Source: Stereocaulon alpinum
Taxonomy: Eukaryota; Ascomycota; Lecanoromycetes; Lecanorales; Stereocaulaceae
NCBI GenBank assembly: GCA_018257865.1
Contig: JAEUBA010000018.1
Coordinates: 248,001-312,000, forward strand
DNA: 64,000 nucleotides
Direction of reading: 5' to 3'
Program-made: the position numbers and the translations under genes
Notes under the pieces: generated by a model
Databases searched by the model: none
What the model saw: the letters and a program-made list of their open reading frames with translations, nothing else
Told to the model about the DNA's origin: nothing
Part shown: piece after piece, positions 22,543 through 33,800 of the stretch
How positions within the stretch are numbered: the stretch's first letter is position 1
How the letters are laid out: each line of letters opens with the position of its first letter

Positions 22543-23724
22543 CTAGACTGGCTTTCCATGCTCATCAATCAAATGATCTTGCACACTAATCGGGCCCTCG
22601 CCCACACTAGTCATGATAACCCTACTTACACCACTCTTCAATCCCTCCTCCACTCGCTCGTATCCCACCCCCAAACCGCCCGAATTACCCATCTGCCTCT
22701 TCTCCCATCCCTCCTTCCCATCTAGAGCAACGTTCAACATCTCCGCCAGGAATTGCCAGTCCTTCTCGAGGTAGTAAATGACACAATTCGGCCCCGCATC
22801 AAAAGTATACGTCGCCACCGCCGTCCCAGCCTCCTTGTTAATAGCCTCCACGGCCCTGATAGCCATCTTACTAGTCTCGTTCAAATAGAAGATCGGCGGA
22901 TCCGTGTCTAAACACGTAGCATGAAACGAATTACTCTCCCTCATCGTAGTCTCCGCAAACGTCTCAAAATTCCGCATGAGTATTGCTCTCTCCATCTCCT
23001 CCATCCGCCGCGGCACATCCTCCAACCTCTGCCTAAACAACCCCGACGTTCTCACGGTCGTCTGCATACCAGCCGTACTACTTACATCCTTCTGCGCCGC
23101 ACTAGCAACTAATATCAACGCCCTCATCTCCGGCCAATGACTTCTCGACGCAACCACTCTTGCACAGCTATCCAGCCCATCATCTCTTACTCCCGTATCC
23201 CACGCCACGTAACCCCCAAATAAACTCCTACACGCCGATCCACTTCCCTGACGCGCAATTACGGAGAGTGTCCTAGGATCCTGCGGCAGCTCGTATAAAT
23301 CTGCAATAGCCCTAATCAGCGCCGCGAACCCAGCCGCCGAACTCGCCAGTCCAGCAGCCGTGGGGAAGTTATTCGAGCTCGCAATCCGAAGCCAATATGT
23401 CGACAACTTCGGCAATTCCGGGTTCTTGGATTCGACTTCGGAGCGGAGAGCGCGCAGGGAGCGGAGGCAGGCGATTGAGCGGGGGGTTGTGAGGGATTCG
23501 AATTTGCCATTTAGGAGGAGGGAGTCTCCGAAAGCCGAGGTGTGGTAGGTGGAGGAGCATGAGGCCGTGGTGTGCGTGCGGAGATCGGATTGGGAGAGGG
23601 TGACGCTGAGGGAGGAGTTGGTGGGGAGGTTTAGCTCGGGGTCTCGCTTGCCCCAGTATTTTATTACGGCGATATTTACTGGGGCGGTGGTGCTTGCGCG
23701 GTAAATTCGCTGGTCAGGGGCCAT
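22543..23724 (-). CDS. MVD1: Diphosphomevalonate decarboxylase
   Basis: A single uninterrupted reading frame of 393 residues. The enzyme makes isopentenyl diphosphate from mevalonate 5-diphosphate with ATP, the last step of the cytosolic mevalonate route to sterols and other isoprenoids. The N-terminal GHMP-kinase fold is evident: APVNIAVIKYWGKRD, LPTNSSLSVTLSQ, and the ATP-binding loop ASSNNFPTAAGLASSAAG. The substrate-binding region SGSACRSLFGGYVAW and the late blocks AAQKDVSSTAGMQ, TMRESNSFHATCLD and YTFDAGPNCVIYYLE are all conserved. Length and motifs match the yeast enzyme (ERG19). The absence of introns in the coding part contrasts with its neighbours. It is divergent from the heme lyase gene. 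Confidence 0.97.
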   Translation of the reverse strand: MAPDQRIYRASTTAPVNIAVIKYWGKRDPELNLPTNSSLSVTLSQSDLRTHTTASCSSTYHTSAFGDSLLLNGKFESLTTPRSIACLRSLRALRSEVESKNPELPKLSTYWLRIASSNNFPTAAGLASSAAGFAALIRAIADLYELPQDPRTLSVIARQGSGSACRSLFGGYVAWDTGVRDDGLDSCARVVASRSHWPEMRALILVASAAQKDVSSTAGMQTTVRTSGLFRQRLEDVPRRMEEMERAILMRNFETFAETTMRESNSFHATCLDTDPPIFYLNETSKMAIRAVEAINKEAGTAVATYTFDAGPNCVIYYLEKDWQFLAEMLNVALDGKEGWEKRQMGNSGGLGVGYERVEEGLKSGVSRVIMTSVGEGPISVQDHLIDEHGKPV

Positions 23725-24070
23725 GTTGTCCGCTGTGGGGAGTTAGTGGAAGCCATTAAACATATAGCCTTGTGGGGTGGAGAGAGTGAGCTCGGAGCTA
23801 GCCGAATTTGGTAATGCCGATAGTGGGTGCCCGTAGTAAATTCCATGGGAAAGGATGAGTGGAGTGAGAGAAATGCTGCTAGTAGACACTGACAGCTCTC
23901 CGCATAGCCGGTTCCGTGGACAAGTGATGTTTCAACATCGGCGTTCGGGCATAATGCCACTGTTCTGCAGCATTGCTGCATCTAAGATGTCTCGGCAAAC
24001 CTTCCCATTCTTAGCTTGACATTTATCTCGACTTGCGGCGAATCTAGCTGTACCTTGTTCTCCAAAAAAC
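23725..24070. promoter_or_regulatory. Divergent promoter region, MVD1 and heme lyase
   Basis: This 346-bp region separates two start codons on opposite strands, so it should hold both promoters and leaders. A CTTGACATTTATCTC stretch lies about 55 bp before the heme lyase ATG, but I assign no factor to it. Confidence 0.5.
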
Positions 24071-24841
24071 ATGGGAAACACCTCTTCAAGCCAGATCCAG
24101 CAACCCTCAAACGTCCCCCCACCCTCTGCCTGCCCAGTCGACCCCTCAGCCCGCGCAGCATGGCTCGAAACCGCCAAAGACGCCCGCAACAATAATGCAC
24201 CACCCCCTCCATCATCTTCGCCGTCGCCCTCATCCAAACCTACCTCTCCGCCTCCCCACCCCACAAGAAACAGACCCCTAGCGTCCGACCGCGTCATAAG
24301 CTCAATCCCCCGATCCGAAGTCTCTCCGTCCACCATCACGCCCTCCCCATACTCGCCCCCATCACCACCCTCCTCCTCAACCGCCACCACACTCCCCTCC
24401 TCAAAATGGATCTACCCCTCCGAAAAGATGTTCTTCGAAGCAATGAAGCGCAAAAACCACTCCCCCCAAGCCGCAGACATGGCAACCGTAGTCCCAATCC
24501 ACAACGCCGTCAACGAGCGCGCCTGGAGCGAAATAAAGAACTGGGAGCACCGTTTCGCAGCTGGTCAAAATAAACAATGTAATGGGCCCATGTTGAGGAG
24601 TTTTAGTGGTGATAGTAAGAAGCTGAGTCCGAGGGCGAGGTGGTTGGGGTTGTGGGGGTATGAGAGCCCGTTTGATCGGCATGATTGGGTTGTGGAGAGG
24701 TGTGAGGGGGGAAGTGTGGAGTATGTGATTGATTTTTATAAGGGCAAGGGGGGCGGGTTGAGCTTTTATTTGGATGTTAGGCCGAAGTTGAATAGTTGGG
24801 AGGGGTGGAGGATGAGGTTGGGGAGGTTGGTGGGGTTGTAG
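24071..24841 (+). CDS. Holocytochrome c synthase (cytochrome heme lyase)
   Basis: A single exon of 256 residues. The enzyme attaches heme covalently to apocytochrome c or c1 in the mitochondrial intermembrane space. The N-terminus has a heme-regulatory CPVD motif (about residues 21-24) and then a long Pro/Ser-rich linker (about 35-105). The catalytic core starts with WIYPSEKMFFEAMKRK, followed by NERAWSEIKNWEHRF, then RARWLGLWGYESPFDRHDW and ERCEGGSVEYVIDFYKG, all hallmark segments of the family; His in FDRHDW is the conserved heme-ligand region. The sequence does not let me decide cleanly between the cytochrome c (CYC3) and c1 (CYT2) specific forms. Codon use switches from C-rich to G-rich within the gene (before and after about 24580), a strand-composition quirk shared with several genes here. 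It converges with the SNARE gene, 137 bp apart. Confidence 0.93.
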   Translation: MGNTSSSQIQQPSNVPPPSACPVDPSARAAWLETAKDARNNNAPPPPSSSPSPSSKPTSPPPHPTRNRPLASDRVISSIPRSEVSPSTITPSPYSPPSPPSSSTATTLPSSKWIYPSEKMFFEAMKRKNHSPQAADMATVVPIHNAVNERAWSEIKNWEHRFAAGQNKQCNGPMLRSFSGDSKKLSPRARWLGLWGYESPFDRHDWVVERCEGGSVEYVIDFYKGKGGGLSFYLDVRPKLNSWEGWRMRLGRLVGL

Positions 24842-24978
24842 AGTGGAGGGTGTATGAATGATACACGGAATGTAGATTGTACAATGTATTTCTTGCTCGA
24901 TGAAGGCACCAATACGCCAGATGCTCTGCGCGAGATATGCCAGCCCGTTGATGATGCCAAACGCCTTTCACCACCCCT

Positions 24979-25909
24979 TCATCCTAGTACAACAGCTAGC
25001 ACGATAATGACAAGTACAATCGCAAGAATGACCAGCAAGCAACATGCCTTTCCCCTCGCGTTTTTCTGATACCGACTTGCACTCCTCAACTCCAAATCCG
25101 CATGTCTAGTATCCGTAGCCACGTTCTGCACATTCCCATCGATAGTATCAAGTTGTGCTCCCTGCTCATGCACAATATGCGCCACATCTCTGAACAACTC
25201 GTTCAGCTCTCCAACGCTCTGTTCAATATTCCGTATCTCGGATTCTCGCTCCACTATCAGAGATTCTTGGAAATCGACTTCATCTTGCGACGCTAGCCGT
25301 AGCTGATCCTGATCCTGTAGTTGTGATTGTTGCTTTGAGGGGCTATCGGAATATGGTGCTGAGGTGTCGTTGGGATCGAGGGCTGTGCGAGCTGCTGTCG
25401 CAGAGGCGCGTTCTTTTTCGATGGCGAGACGTTGGATGGATTGGAATTCGGTGCCTGATGCTTGGAATTCGCGGGAGAGCTTTTGTTGGGTGTATTTCTG
25501 GGATGCCTGTTCACATTCTGTGTTAGCTATTCTCCACATAATGTGAGCATCATAGTACATACACTCAAGTCTTCCCATGCGCCTAGCTTCTTGACGCCTT
25601 CGCCTACTTCCTTGAAGCCGTCCCTTGTCTCTTCTAGTAAATCATGTACTCGTTCTCTTACTCGCTCGGTATCGCGCTTCGTACCAAGGAGGTTTATTTG
25701 TTGTGATAGACGGCCAATTTTAGATGTAAGGGAGAAAAGCTGCTCGGAGAGGCTTTCGCTGAAACGACTGAATTCTGGATCATCCCGATACTCGGGATCG
25801 TCGCTTCGTCGGAATGTGGTGGGCTGATTTGCTTGTTAGCTTGGACAAACGCTACACAGTCGGGCATACATACCTGCGATTCCAACGCTGGGGATCGGTC
25901 GAACGACAT
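24979..25909 (-). CDS. Syntaxin-type t-SNARE (Pep12/Vam3-like)
   Basis: Three exons (25874-25909, 25563-25823, 24979-25506) give 274 residues. A short N-terminal segment leads into a Habc-like helical domain (FSRFSESLSEQLFSLTSKI, then RVREHVHDLLEE-type heptads) with the QKYTQQKLSREFQ motif common to endosomal/vacuolar syntaxins. The SNARE motif is clear: RESEIRNIEQSVGELNELFR with the central layer glutamine, followed by VAHIVHEQGAQLDTIDGNV. It ends with a basic stretch and one hydrophobic C-terminal anchor (CCLLVILAIVLVIIVLAVVL), a tail-anchored protein. Interestingly such proteins are clients of the GET pathway, and GET1 lies 11 kb away, probably by chance. The role is fusion of Golgi-derived vesicles with late endosome or vacuole; Pep12 against Vam3 is not resolved. 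Confidence 0.92.
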
Positions 25910-26742
25910 GATGCTGTTGTGAGAGGGATGTAAAGTACCATTGTTGCCGCCTTGATATCGATGTTTCAGCGGCGATTAGATTTTCCGCGCCGAGCTAGGC
26001 GCCGAGCTGTATGTTCATGCACGCCGTTCCAAAAGTCTGGTAGCAACTTCAATCATGCGTTGCTAAACACTGACCTAATATTGTACTACCATCACTTCTC
26101 GTGAGATGAACCTGGTAATGGATGCAAATGTACCTAAATTACATTCATCGCAGCTAGTCTTGCAGGACTTAGCCGAGATAATGCCGGATTAGACCTAAGG
26201 ACGAGATGGAAGGTGCCGACGAAGTCTGCATGCTTATAGGAAAGGTGTTCAAGACCTTGATTCAAGCGGGATCTCGATGGGAACCTCATGGCTCACAGTC
26301 TCTTCTAGGATCGCAGAGAGAGGCACCTCCAGACTCAAGGGGTACCCTATTCGCTGGAGGACGTTTCATGCCACGAACGTGTTGCTGGCGTTTACATGTG
26401 TGAATGAGTATCACTTTGGATGGATGACGAATCTTTACGAGTGACTGAGCATGTTGGCAGAGAATTCAGCTTCAAGTTCAAGCTTCTCTTGTCGCTCCGC
26501 CTCCTTGATATGTAAGAGATAAGAGCCGCTAATTTACACATGACCTACTCGGCGCGATTGAGAGAGCGCATGAATCAGTGGCAATGGCATACGCTAAACC
26601 AGTGGTTTCGCCCTGGCTTGATCAAGCGAAATGAGAGGCATGAGCTGGGTATCTCCGTAAAGAGCAATAAATCAAAGCAACGCCAAGTTCAACATAGATC
26701 TCCAGAGGCATAGCTCCCTTCGACGCCACGAAGAAGCAAGCC
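25910..26742. other. Intergenic, no gene seen
   Basis: This 0.8-kb stretch lies between the start of the SNARE gene and the stop of the SWIM-RING gene (both minus). No domain-bearing frame is present. It should hold the SNARE promoter and the 3' region of the SWIM-RING gene. Confidence 0.5.
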
Positions 26743-27919
26743 CTAATAGTAACCGAAACCTTGCCTTCGAACCCATTGTTGGTGGTACGTGGAGTAGTCA
26801 CGAGCCCCTGACAAGCCCAATTCTTCAGCAACATTGACATAACCCTCGCCATTGATCTGTCCAGCGTTCTTGATTCGCTTGATCGAGTCTTCATCTCCCT
26901 GCCAGGGCGTACGACTAGACTCATATTAGCCGGGCTTTGGGAGACCAACGAAGTCACGCTTACCAGTACACGCAGCGTACTTCCTTTCCTGATTGGCTCT
27001 TAGCCCATTGCTCAAAACACGTCTTGTGAATATTGTTTCCACAGGCTGCTTTGCACCATACAATCTCCTCGGTTTCGGACTCGAATTCGGTGAAGCAGAT
27101 GGGACAGTCCCCTGAGACTTCTTTGCGGTTAGAAGGTGCATTGGCATTAGCATTAGCGGAGGTGGAGGAAGCTGGTGTTGGTGCTGCGGCGAACATCTCG
27201 CGCAGTTCGGATGATAGGAAAGCTAGCTGGTATTGCAGATGTTCTGGGGCTTTGACAACATTGTGGAGGACCTTTCAAGATTCATTAGCTCTGATATACG
27301 TCGGACTATAGGTTCAGGGAGCGTTACGTAGACAATATGCTTGCACTGATTACCTTTCTTATTGTCCGGGCAGCTACAGCTTGGCAATTTGTTGATGGTG
27401 ATGCTATAAATATTGCCTGTGGTACCGGCCATGTCTATCTTCTCCTCCGGGGTATCGTCGGTACCGCCTCGCGTGCGGTCGATCACGAACATCCTGTTGT
27501 CGTTGAGCAGGGACTTAATCCGTAAAGAACGATACACACCTCTGAGTCGTTGCTCTATGCAGCTTTTCGAGATACGCCGATGGAGCGTGTTGACGGAATC
27601 GTCTTAGTCGTTTCTCCTCATCTTTGGCTTTCCGTGGGGAAGTCCCTTTCTTCCCTTTGGATGGTGGCGATTGCACTTCAGCCTCCTCGTCTGCGGCGGC
27701 GTAAATTGCTTTTCCCCTTCCTTTGCTTGAAGGAGCTCGTGCCTCTTTCTTGGAGGGTGAAAATTGGAATTGAGCGTCATCGGCCTTCATAAATTCTTCG
27801 AGTCCGCCTTTCCCATTGCGTGGCGTAGCTGTGGCGGTCCTCTTTCGCTTCTTCGTGGGAGGCTCAGATTGCGAAGACGATGGCTCATGTATTACTGATT
27901 CCTCGGGTTCTCCGATCAT
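26743..27919 (-). CDS. SWIM and RING zinc-finger protein (putative E3 ubiquitin ligase)
   Basis: Four exons (27540-27919, 27328-27493, 26964-27271, 26743-26914) splice in frame to 341 residues. The N-terminal ~125 residues are Lys/Ser/Pro-rich with basic clusters (PTKKRKRT, KGKKGTSPRKAK) that look like nuclear-localisation signals. Exon 2 holds a SWIM finger (CSCPDNKKGNQCKHIVY, CxC...CxH). Exon 3 has a RING finger: CPICFTEF, then WCKAACGNNIHKTCFEQW, completed across the last intron as RCVYC-R. The C-terminal helix reads YHQQWVRRQGFGYY. SWIM followed by RING is the order in MEX/ZSWIM2-type ubiquitin ligases. The substrate is unknown. Splice phases all agree, and the C-terminal Cys of the RING is created by joining exons 3 and 4. 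Confidence 0.88.
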
Positions 27920-27990
27920 GGCTGCTGATCTAATGTTGCGCAGCTCGCGTCTTGGATCTTACGCTGGGTGATATAAAGACGAAGCAAAAA

Positions 27991-28380
27991 GTCTTTAAGC
28001 TCGATTGGCGACGGATGAACGTCGAAGGTACCGAGTGTGGGTTACTCACTCGGAGATGCTAGCAACAATGACTTTCCAGATTGATGATCAGAGCTCGAAA
28101 GCTGGCTAAGCACATTGTCTCCTAGTCAGCAACAGGTCTTTAAGCTCGATTGGCGACGGATGAACGTCGAAGGTACCGAGTGTGGGTTACTCACTCGGAG
28201 ATGCTAGCAACAATGACTTTCCAGATTGATGATCAGAGCTCGAAAGCTGGCTAAGCACATTGTNNNNNNNNNNNNNNNNNNNNNNNNNNNNNNNNNNNNN
28301 NNNNNNNNNNNNNNNNNNNNNNNNNNNNNNNNNNNNNNNNNNNNNNNNNNNNNNNNNCATTGTCTCCTAGTCAGCAACAG
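27991..28380. repeat. 145-bp tandem repeat interrupted by an assembly gap
   Basis: A 145-bp unit starting GTCTTTAAGCTCGATTGGCG runs from 27991 to 28135 and starts again, identical as far as I can compare, at 28136. The second copy breaks off at the N run (28264-28357) with CATTGT, and the sequence after the gap resumes with the same CATTGT and the unit end CTCCTAGTCAGCAACAG. So two or more copies exist and the assembler could not count them. The true number is unknown. Confidence 0.8.
28264..28357. other. Assembly gap of 94 N
   Basis: A run of 94 undetermined bases inside the 145-bp tandem repeat. The same six bases flank both sides, which suggests either that the gap is spurious or that it replaces further repeat units. 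Confidence 0.95.
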
Positions 28381-28644
28381 GATGTATGGACATGTGTTGA
28401 TGGCGAGAATCAATAGATATACCAAACGGCGAACCTTCCTGCAGATATAAGCTGATGTCATTAGGTCAAAGCCCTGACGCTAGTCTTTGAAGGAGCAAAG
28501 ACCTAATACATCTTCAGTCTTCTTTCAAGAAATGATATCTCCCTGGGAACCCCAATTGTTTCATTAGTCTAAGGACGGAATCCAGAGCATCATCTGGTAT
28601 GAGTTGAATCTTGCATACATAGGTTTGAAGACGTCAGACTTGAC

Positions 28645-29742
28645 ATGGAGCTACCCAAAGCGCCTCACTCGATGTCCCTGAAAGGTGCTCACTTCTATCC
28701 CGACCTTTACAACAAAATGGCTGATACATCTAGTGCTACGGTCAGTCACGAAGTGTCCGTTCGCAAGAGATGATCGAAAGCTAAGCAAGTCCTAGACTTT
28801 CAAGGCCTACCTTATTACGGCAATTCCCGCTTCCATTACCGCCAAAGTCTTCAGCGTTGTCCTTAAATCCAGGGGCAGCACTCGATCTCAAAGCTGGAGA
28901 GCATGATGACCAATTTATACTGGATCCTGTAGTATGCATTTAAGGATCAAACAATCACAGCTACGACTTACTCTGTTTCTTAGCTTACTCTTCCACCTGC
29001 ATTTGGCTCTGCTTACGTTGGAGAGACGTTCTCATGCACATTATGTGCAAACAATGAGCTCTCAGAAGATGACGACCGTCATGTATCTTCGGTCAGGATC
29101 GAAGCCGAGATGCAATCACCCTCCGGCACCAGTGCTCTTGAGCTCATGCAGGCTGACAACGACTCCCCGAATCCTGAAGTTAAGCCCGGTGGGTCACTCC
29201 AGAAAATCGTCCAATTCGACCTACGGGAAGAGGGTAGTCATACACTCGCCGTAAATGTGAGCTACTCGGAGACCACAGTGACAAAAGATCAAGCCGTATC
29301 CAGCGGAAGAGTCCGTACTTTTAGGAAGCTTTACCAATTCGTTGCTCGACCTTGTCTCAGCGTCCGAACCAAGGTGTCCAGTGCTTCTAGTGCAGACTCA
29401 GCAGATCGTCAGAAGTACATCATCGAAGTGCAATTAGAGAACATGGCCGATGGGACTATAACGCTAAAGACGGTCACTTTTAACACAAAACCAACATTCA
29501 GATCGGCATCACTAAATTGGGATAGTGCCCAATCAAATATGCAGCATGCAAGTTGCCCAATTGTGGCACCCCGAGATGTGATACAAATAGCCTTTGTGGT
29601 CGACCAGCGAACTGATGGTCCTGACAGAGAAGCCACGAAGGACGGCAGGATTATTCTTGGTCAGCTGAGCATTCAGTGGCGGACGGAGATGGGCGACTCG
29701 GGCTTTTTGAGTACTGGTTGGCTTACTACCAAAAGAAGATGA
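28645..29742 (+). CDS. TRAPP complex subunit 13 (TRAPPC13, DUF974 family)
   Basis: Exons 28645-28684, 28790-28931 and 28984-29742. The start MELPKAPHSMSLK matches the family N-terminus; exon 2 gives RLSRPTLLRQFPLPLPP and DDQFILDPV; exon 3 gives LTLPPAFGSAYVGETFSC, CANNELSEDD and later FVARPCLSVRTKVS, VQLENMADGTITLK, and the end GFLSTGWLTTKRR. TRAPPC13 is a peripheral subunit of TRAPP tethering complexes acting on Rab GTPases at the Golgi and in autophagy. The first splice is odd: exon 1 ends in phase 1 while exon 2 fits only if entered in phase 2, so the expected V-L-R-L join is one base short at GTCCTAGACTTTC (28789-28801). This may be a real frameshift, an unusual splice site or a base error. 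The rest, about 300 residues, is intact. Confidence 0.85.
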
Positions 29743-30893
29743 AACCCAATCCCCAACCTTTGCCACCAATAAGGCGCACAAGCACACGATATGCAGCCCT
29801 ATGTTAGGATACAGAGCTTGTTCCAGGTACAGAAATGTGCCCTGTCGCCCGGTTTGGAGGACATAAAGGCAAAAGCCTTGTTAGCCTTCTGGGTGCCCGA
29901 GACAGCGGATAAAACAGGTACTTCCGAGGGAAATGCAGTGGATGCTTGCAGCGCGCCTCTAAGCCCCAAATCGTGGCAGATCTCGATCGATCGGGTTGAG
30001 CAGTACTATGTAACCTAAATGGATTGCGCGAATATAGATCTTGTCAGGGGCAACAAAGCACTGGCCAAGCGATCAAGTTGCCTAACGGCGCCGGACTGAA
30101 CCCCACGCGCTTCCCCTTTTTTCGCCCCTATCTTTTTGTCCGACACGCGGCGGTTGTGGAAATGTCTCTGGAATGAAGAAGCTTTCATTTCACGTCGATG
30201 GCCCACCCTTGGGAATTGGACATCTCTGGCATTGAGTCTAATTGTGGAACATGCGTTAGGTAGCAATAAAGGAAGGTAGAACTAGGGAAGATTCTGGTTT
30301 AGATAGGCGCTATGAACGGGAATCCTTGAGCTTGACTTCAGTAGCTCCACTTGTAGAGACCAACCAGACTCTCAATGTTTTTTTCGAAACTCCGTCCCTG
30401 GAGTCCCAAGTACAGGGGCTGCACACCATCTTTTGAATGCTCCACTATCCTTAATTTTTACCTTGTTCGTCAGACCAACCGATTCCTTGTCCGCTTTCTC
30501 GGAAGGATCGTGCCTCGGGTGCGGGGAAGTGAATTGAAGTCTGCTCAGGGCCATACAAGTGACTGCTGCACATAATAATAATAATGTTCTACTGTTAGAT
30601 ACAAAAAAGATTTGCGAAGCTACTTCACGCGGCCTCGTTCGCGTCGTCCGCTCGGAGCTATCGTCACGCTAATTATCTCCTGCGGCTACATTGGTGCTTC
30701 ACATCTGCACATGCGGCAACTATGCATGTTATCTGCACCTGCGCCCAAGGATCTGCTTTGCCGGGATCCCAAATTCTTGACGCAGCACATGCCACGATGA
30801 ATTAATGACTTCTTCAGGAATCATCCTTGTGACATGAAGCAGTCAATTTCTTCATTCTAATCTGCCTTTACTAACCCTCACTGAGCCAATTCA
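29743..30893. other. Intergenic, no gene seen
   Basis: The region between the TRAPPC13 stop and the DENN-protein start (same strand) is 1.15 kb. Frames are short and domain-free; the one at 29791-30018 has no splice support. A short ATAATAATAATA microsatellite lies at about 30573-30584. It should hold the promoter of the DENN gene. Confidence 0.5.
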
Positions 30894-33800
30894 ATGGCTC
30901 CAAACCCGGCTCCAGAGATATCATCTGCTCCTCTTGCCGATTGGTTCTACATATGTGGTATGTACGTTCCTTGCAATCGAGAATAGGATTAACTCTATCA
31001 CAGGAGTGGACAGCCAACAACTTCGATGGGGAAAAGATGAAGAGCCTCCTGACATTACGCCACCAGCCCCTGTTGAGCAGACGATTGAAGAAGATGCAGC
31101 AGCAGAGGACATTGCCCAAGACACATCACCTGCAACACCACGAAAGCCTAAAAGAAATTCATATCAGCGTCTCTCGAGCCTCTCGGACGAAGCCCGCCTG
31201 TCAATATCCTCCCTTTCATTCTCCCCCGAGCACAAGGGCACGGACAGCAATAGGAGTAGTGTCACAATAAAAGGGATACAGATCAATGGCACCAACGGTG
31301 GGCTCAATGACGCCGACTTCGAGTACGCTCTCAAGAAGTTTGCGGCGCAACGAGACTCGTTCTTGTCGGACTTGACCTTATCTGCGGGGGCGGTTGTTCC
31401 CAGTCGTCCAAAAGCTCGACCAAAGACACAAAAGATTGTCAACGAAGATGGTGCAGGACTCAAGTCAGGAGTCGGAAGCATAAGACGCCGGATCTCGTTC
31501 CGGGATATGAACAGTGTGAAGAGACAGTCTTCGGTCAAAAGGCAACGTGAGCATACTCACTCTCCCTCTCTGCTTCCTACCCTGGCATTTTCACTTAGCT
31601 GAATTGCAACTTCACCCTTCCAGAGACACTGCTTATAACTTGAGATAGCCTCGGTCCGTACGTCGAAACGCATGAGCAACTACAATTCCGTCATACCGAA
31701 CCCTCAGCCTCTCTACGAAGAGAGCAACACGCACCCCCTGAAGCGAAAATTTGAGCCTGTGCTTCTAGACAGGTATCCGCCCAAAAGTATGGTCGATGAG
31801 ACTAAGCGAAGAGGCGTCTTTCCAGAATACGTGCCCATGTTTGCTTTCCCCAATGATGTGAATATCGTCTCAGCAGATGAGCGGCCGCGCGCAACTTGGC
31901 ATGGGTTTGCAATGACGTCTAGTGACAACTCGCGTCTGTACGGAATCTGCATCATCGTTTGGATGCCGCTAAATGAGCAGGCATCTGGTGAGCTAGAACG
32001 CGAGTGCGAAAAATGGAGGCGAGACAACATGACAGACGAAGAGCGCGAGCTAGCAAGCAGTCTTGGCGAAAGGCTAGCTATAGAAAGAATAAAGCTCTCA
32101 AGACTCTTAGCCAAATTGCCCACTGCGGACTCGGGATCTGCGGCGAGAGAAGCACTTGAGGATGAGATTAGCGCTGTGGAAGAAAAGATTGGTCTTATGG
32201 CAGACCTCCTTAGACCTGTACGGCATGGTGCAGCAGCAAAGATTGAAGGCCTTACAGATGGCGCGACTGGCCTTTGGGTGCCAAGGGCCTACGGCATTCT
32301 TGGCCGAGATTCATCTTCGACAGGCTTTTGGAAGGAGTGGCTCAAAGCAGTAGTCGTACCCATGACAGACGGAAGCATTCTTCGAGTCCCTCCAAGCTCG
32401 CCGAAAATTGGAATGTGGCAGCCTTTGGAAAGATATGTTATCAATCTCTGCGTTGAGGCGCTGAGCCCTATATCTTCAAAAACACAGGTTGAAGTATCGA
32501 TCAGGGAGCTTCGTTTGTTTGCGAGAAAAGAAGCTGTCAATGAGCTTCCAGGCTCCAGAAATGTACGTTAGAGCCCGTGCACAGGGAGACCGATCACTGA
32601 CGGTACTTTAGACAGACCTATATGCGTTGTTTCGAGCGTTGTCCATACCGAACATTGTGGTCCTTCTTGAGGTAAGGTGTCCAATTCCACTAGAATATCT
32701 CTTTTGCTGACTTTGACTATAGTTCGCTTTGTCTGAATCTCGCATCATCCTGCTGTCCTCACACACATCGATGCTTCATCTTGCAAGCAAAGCCCTTATT
32801 GAGCTGCTGTACCCATTGACTTGGTCTGGCGTTTTCATTCCTGTACTTCCAGCGCGACTTATCGGAGCCATCGAAGCTCCCTGCCCTTACATCGTCGGCA
32901 TTGAACGTCGTTATGATAAGGTCGAGCTTCCGGAAGATGATTTTGTACTGGTCGATCTGGATCAAGATGAGATAGAATCGACGACGCGGCCGATCCCTAT
33001 GCCCAAGCAACAGCGGAGGAAACTGACATCTTTGCTTCAGCTGGCGGCACCTCATCACAATCGCTTTGGGGTGCCGAAAGGACCGCCAGCATACGCTGTT
33101 GAGGCTTTCCCATACGACACCTTTTCGTCCGAAAACACTCAAGTATTTACCGGTATCCCGCAGTCGACACACCTGGCCAAATACGTTGCACTCGACTCGA
33201 ATTCGTTCGGTGACAACGCTTCCAATATACCGTCCACTTCCCTCGTATTCAACGCTTTCCAGCCAAAAGGTGGCACAGATTGTCAACGGCCTACTACAAG
33301 TTCCACGGTCAAAGGCAACCAACCCCCATCACCAAGCTCTTCTCCGACAACAACATTCTTCCCACCACTACCGGGGACGCCAACGACTAGCACCGACTCT
33401 GGATACGGTTTACAAGCTAGTCTTCGAGAGAAACGCTCTGGTCACTTCGACAGTTTCTCCAAGCGAAGCTCGACCTATTCGCCTGACAGGAATCCGATGC
33501 TAAGGCGACCAAGCTTGCCGTTCAGTAATCATTCCTCGAAGCAGTCCATGGCCACCATTACGACTAACAACTATGCGGCGTCGGTTTATGCACCATCCAC
33601 CTACGCACAATCCACACTAGCGGCCTCGACAGTGATGCCAAATGTGTTGATGCAGCCTGTCCGGAACAACGATACTACTAGTTGGATCGAGGGCCACTGC
33701 CTTCAATGGCGACTTCACGATGACCGGTCTATATGCACAATCTGCGATGACAGAGCCGAGGATGGTATCTACAAATGCTCTGGCTGCGGCATGAATGCTC

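Larger units (their letters stand above)
27920..28644. other. Intergenic with tandem repeat and assembly gap
   Basis: The 725 bp between the SWIM-RING and TRAPPC13 start codons (divergent) hold the 145-bp tandem repeat and the N gap described separately. The rest (28380-28644) shows no gene. Confidence 0.6.

Noticed and set aside
22543..24841. Isoprenoid or heme gene cluster (MVD1 with heme lyase)
   Set aside because: Both are housekeeping genes of different pathways and neighbouring genes are unrelated; adjacency is probably chance.
28204..28461. Frames spanning the N gap
   Set aside because: They contain 32 undetermined residues and exist only because the gap has no stop codons.
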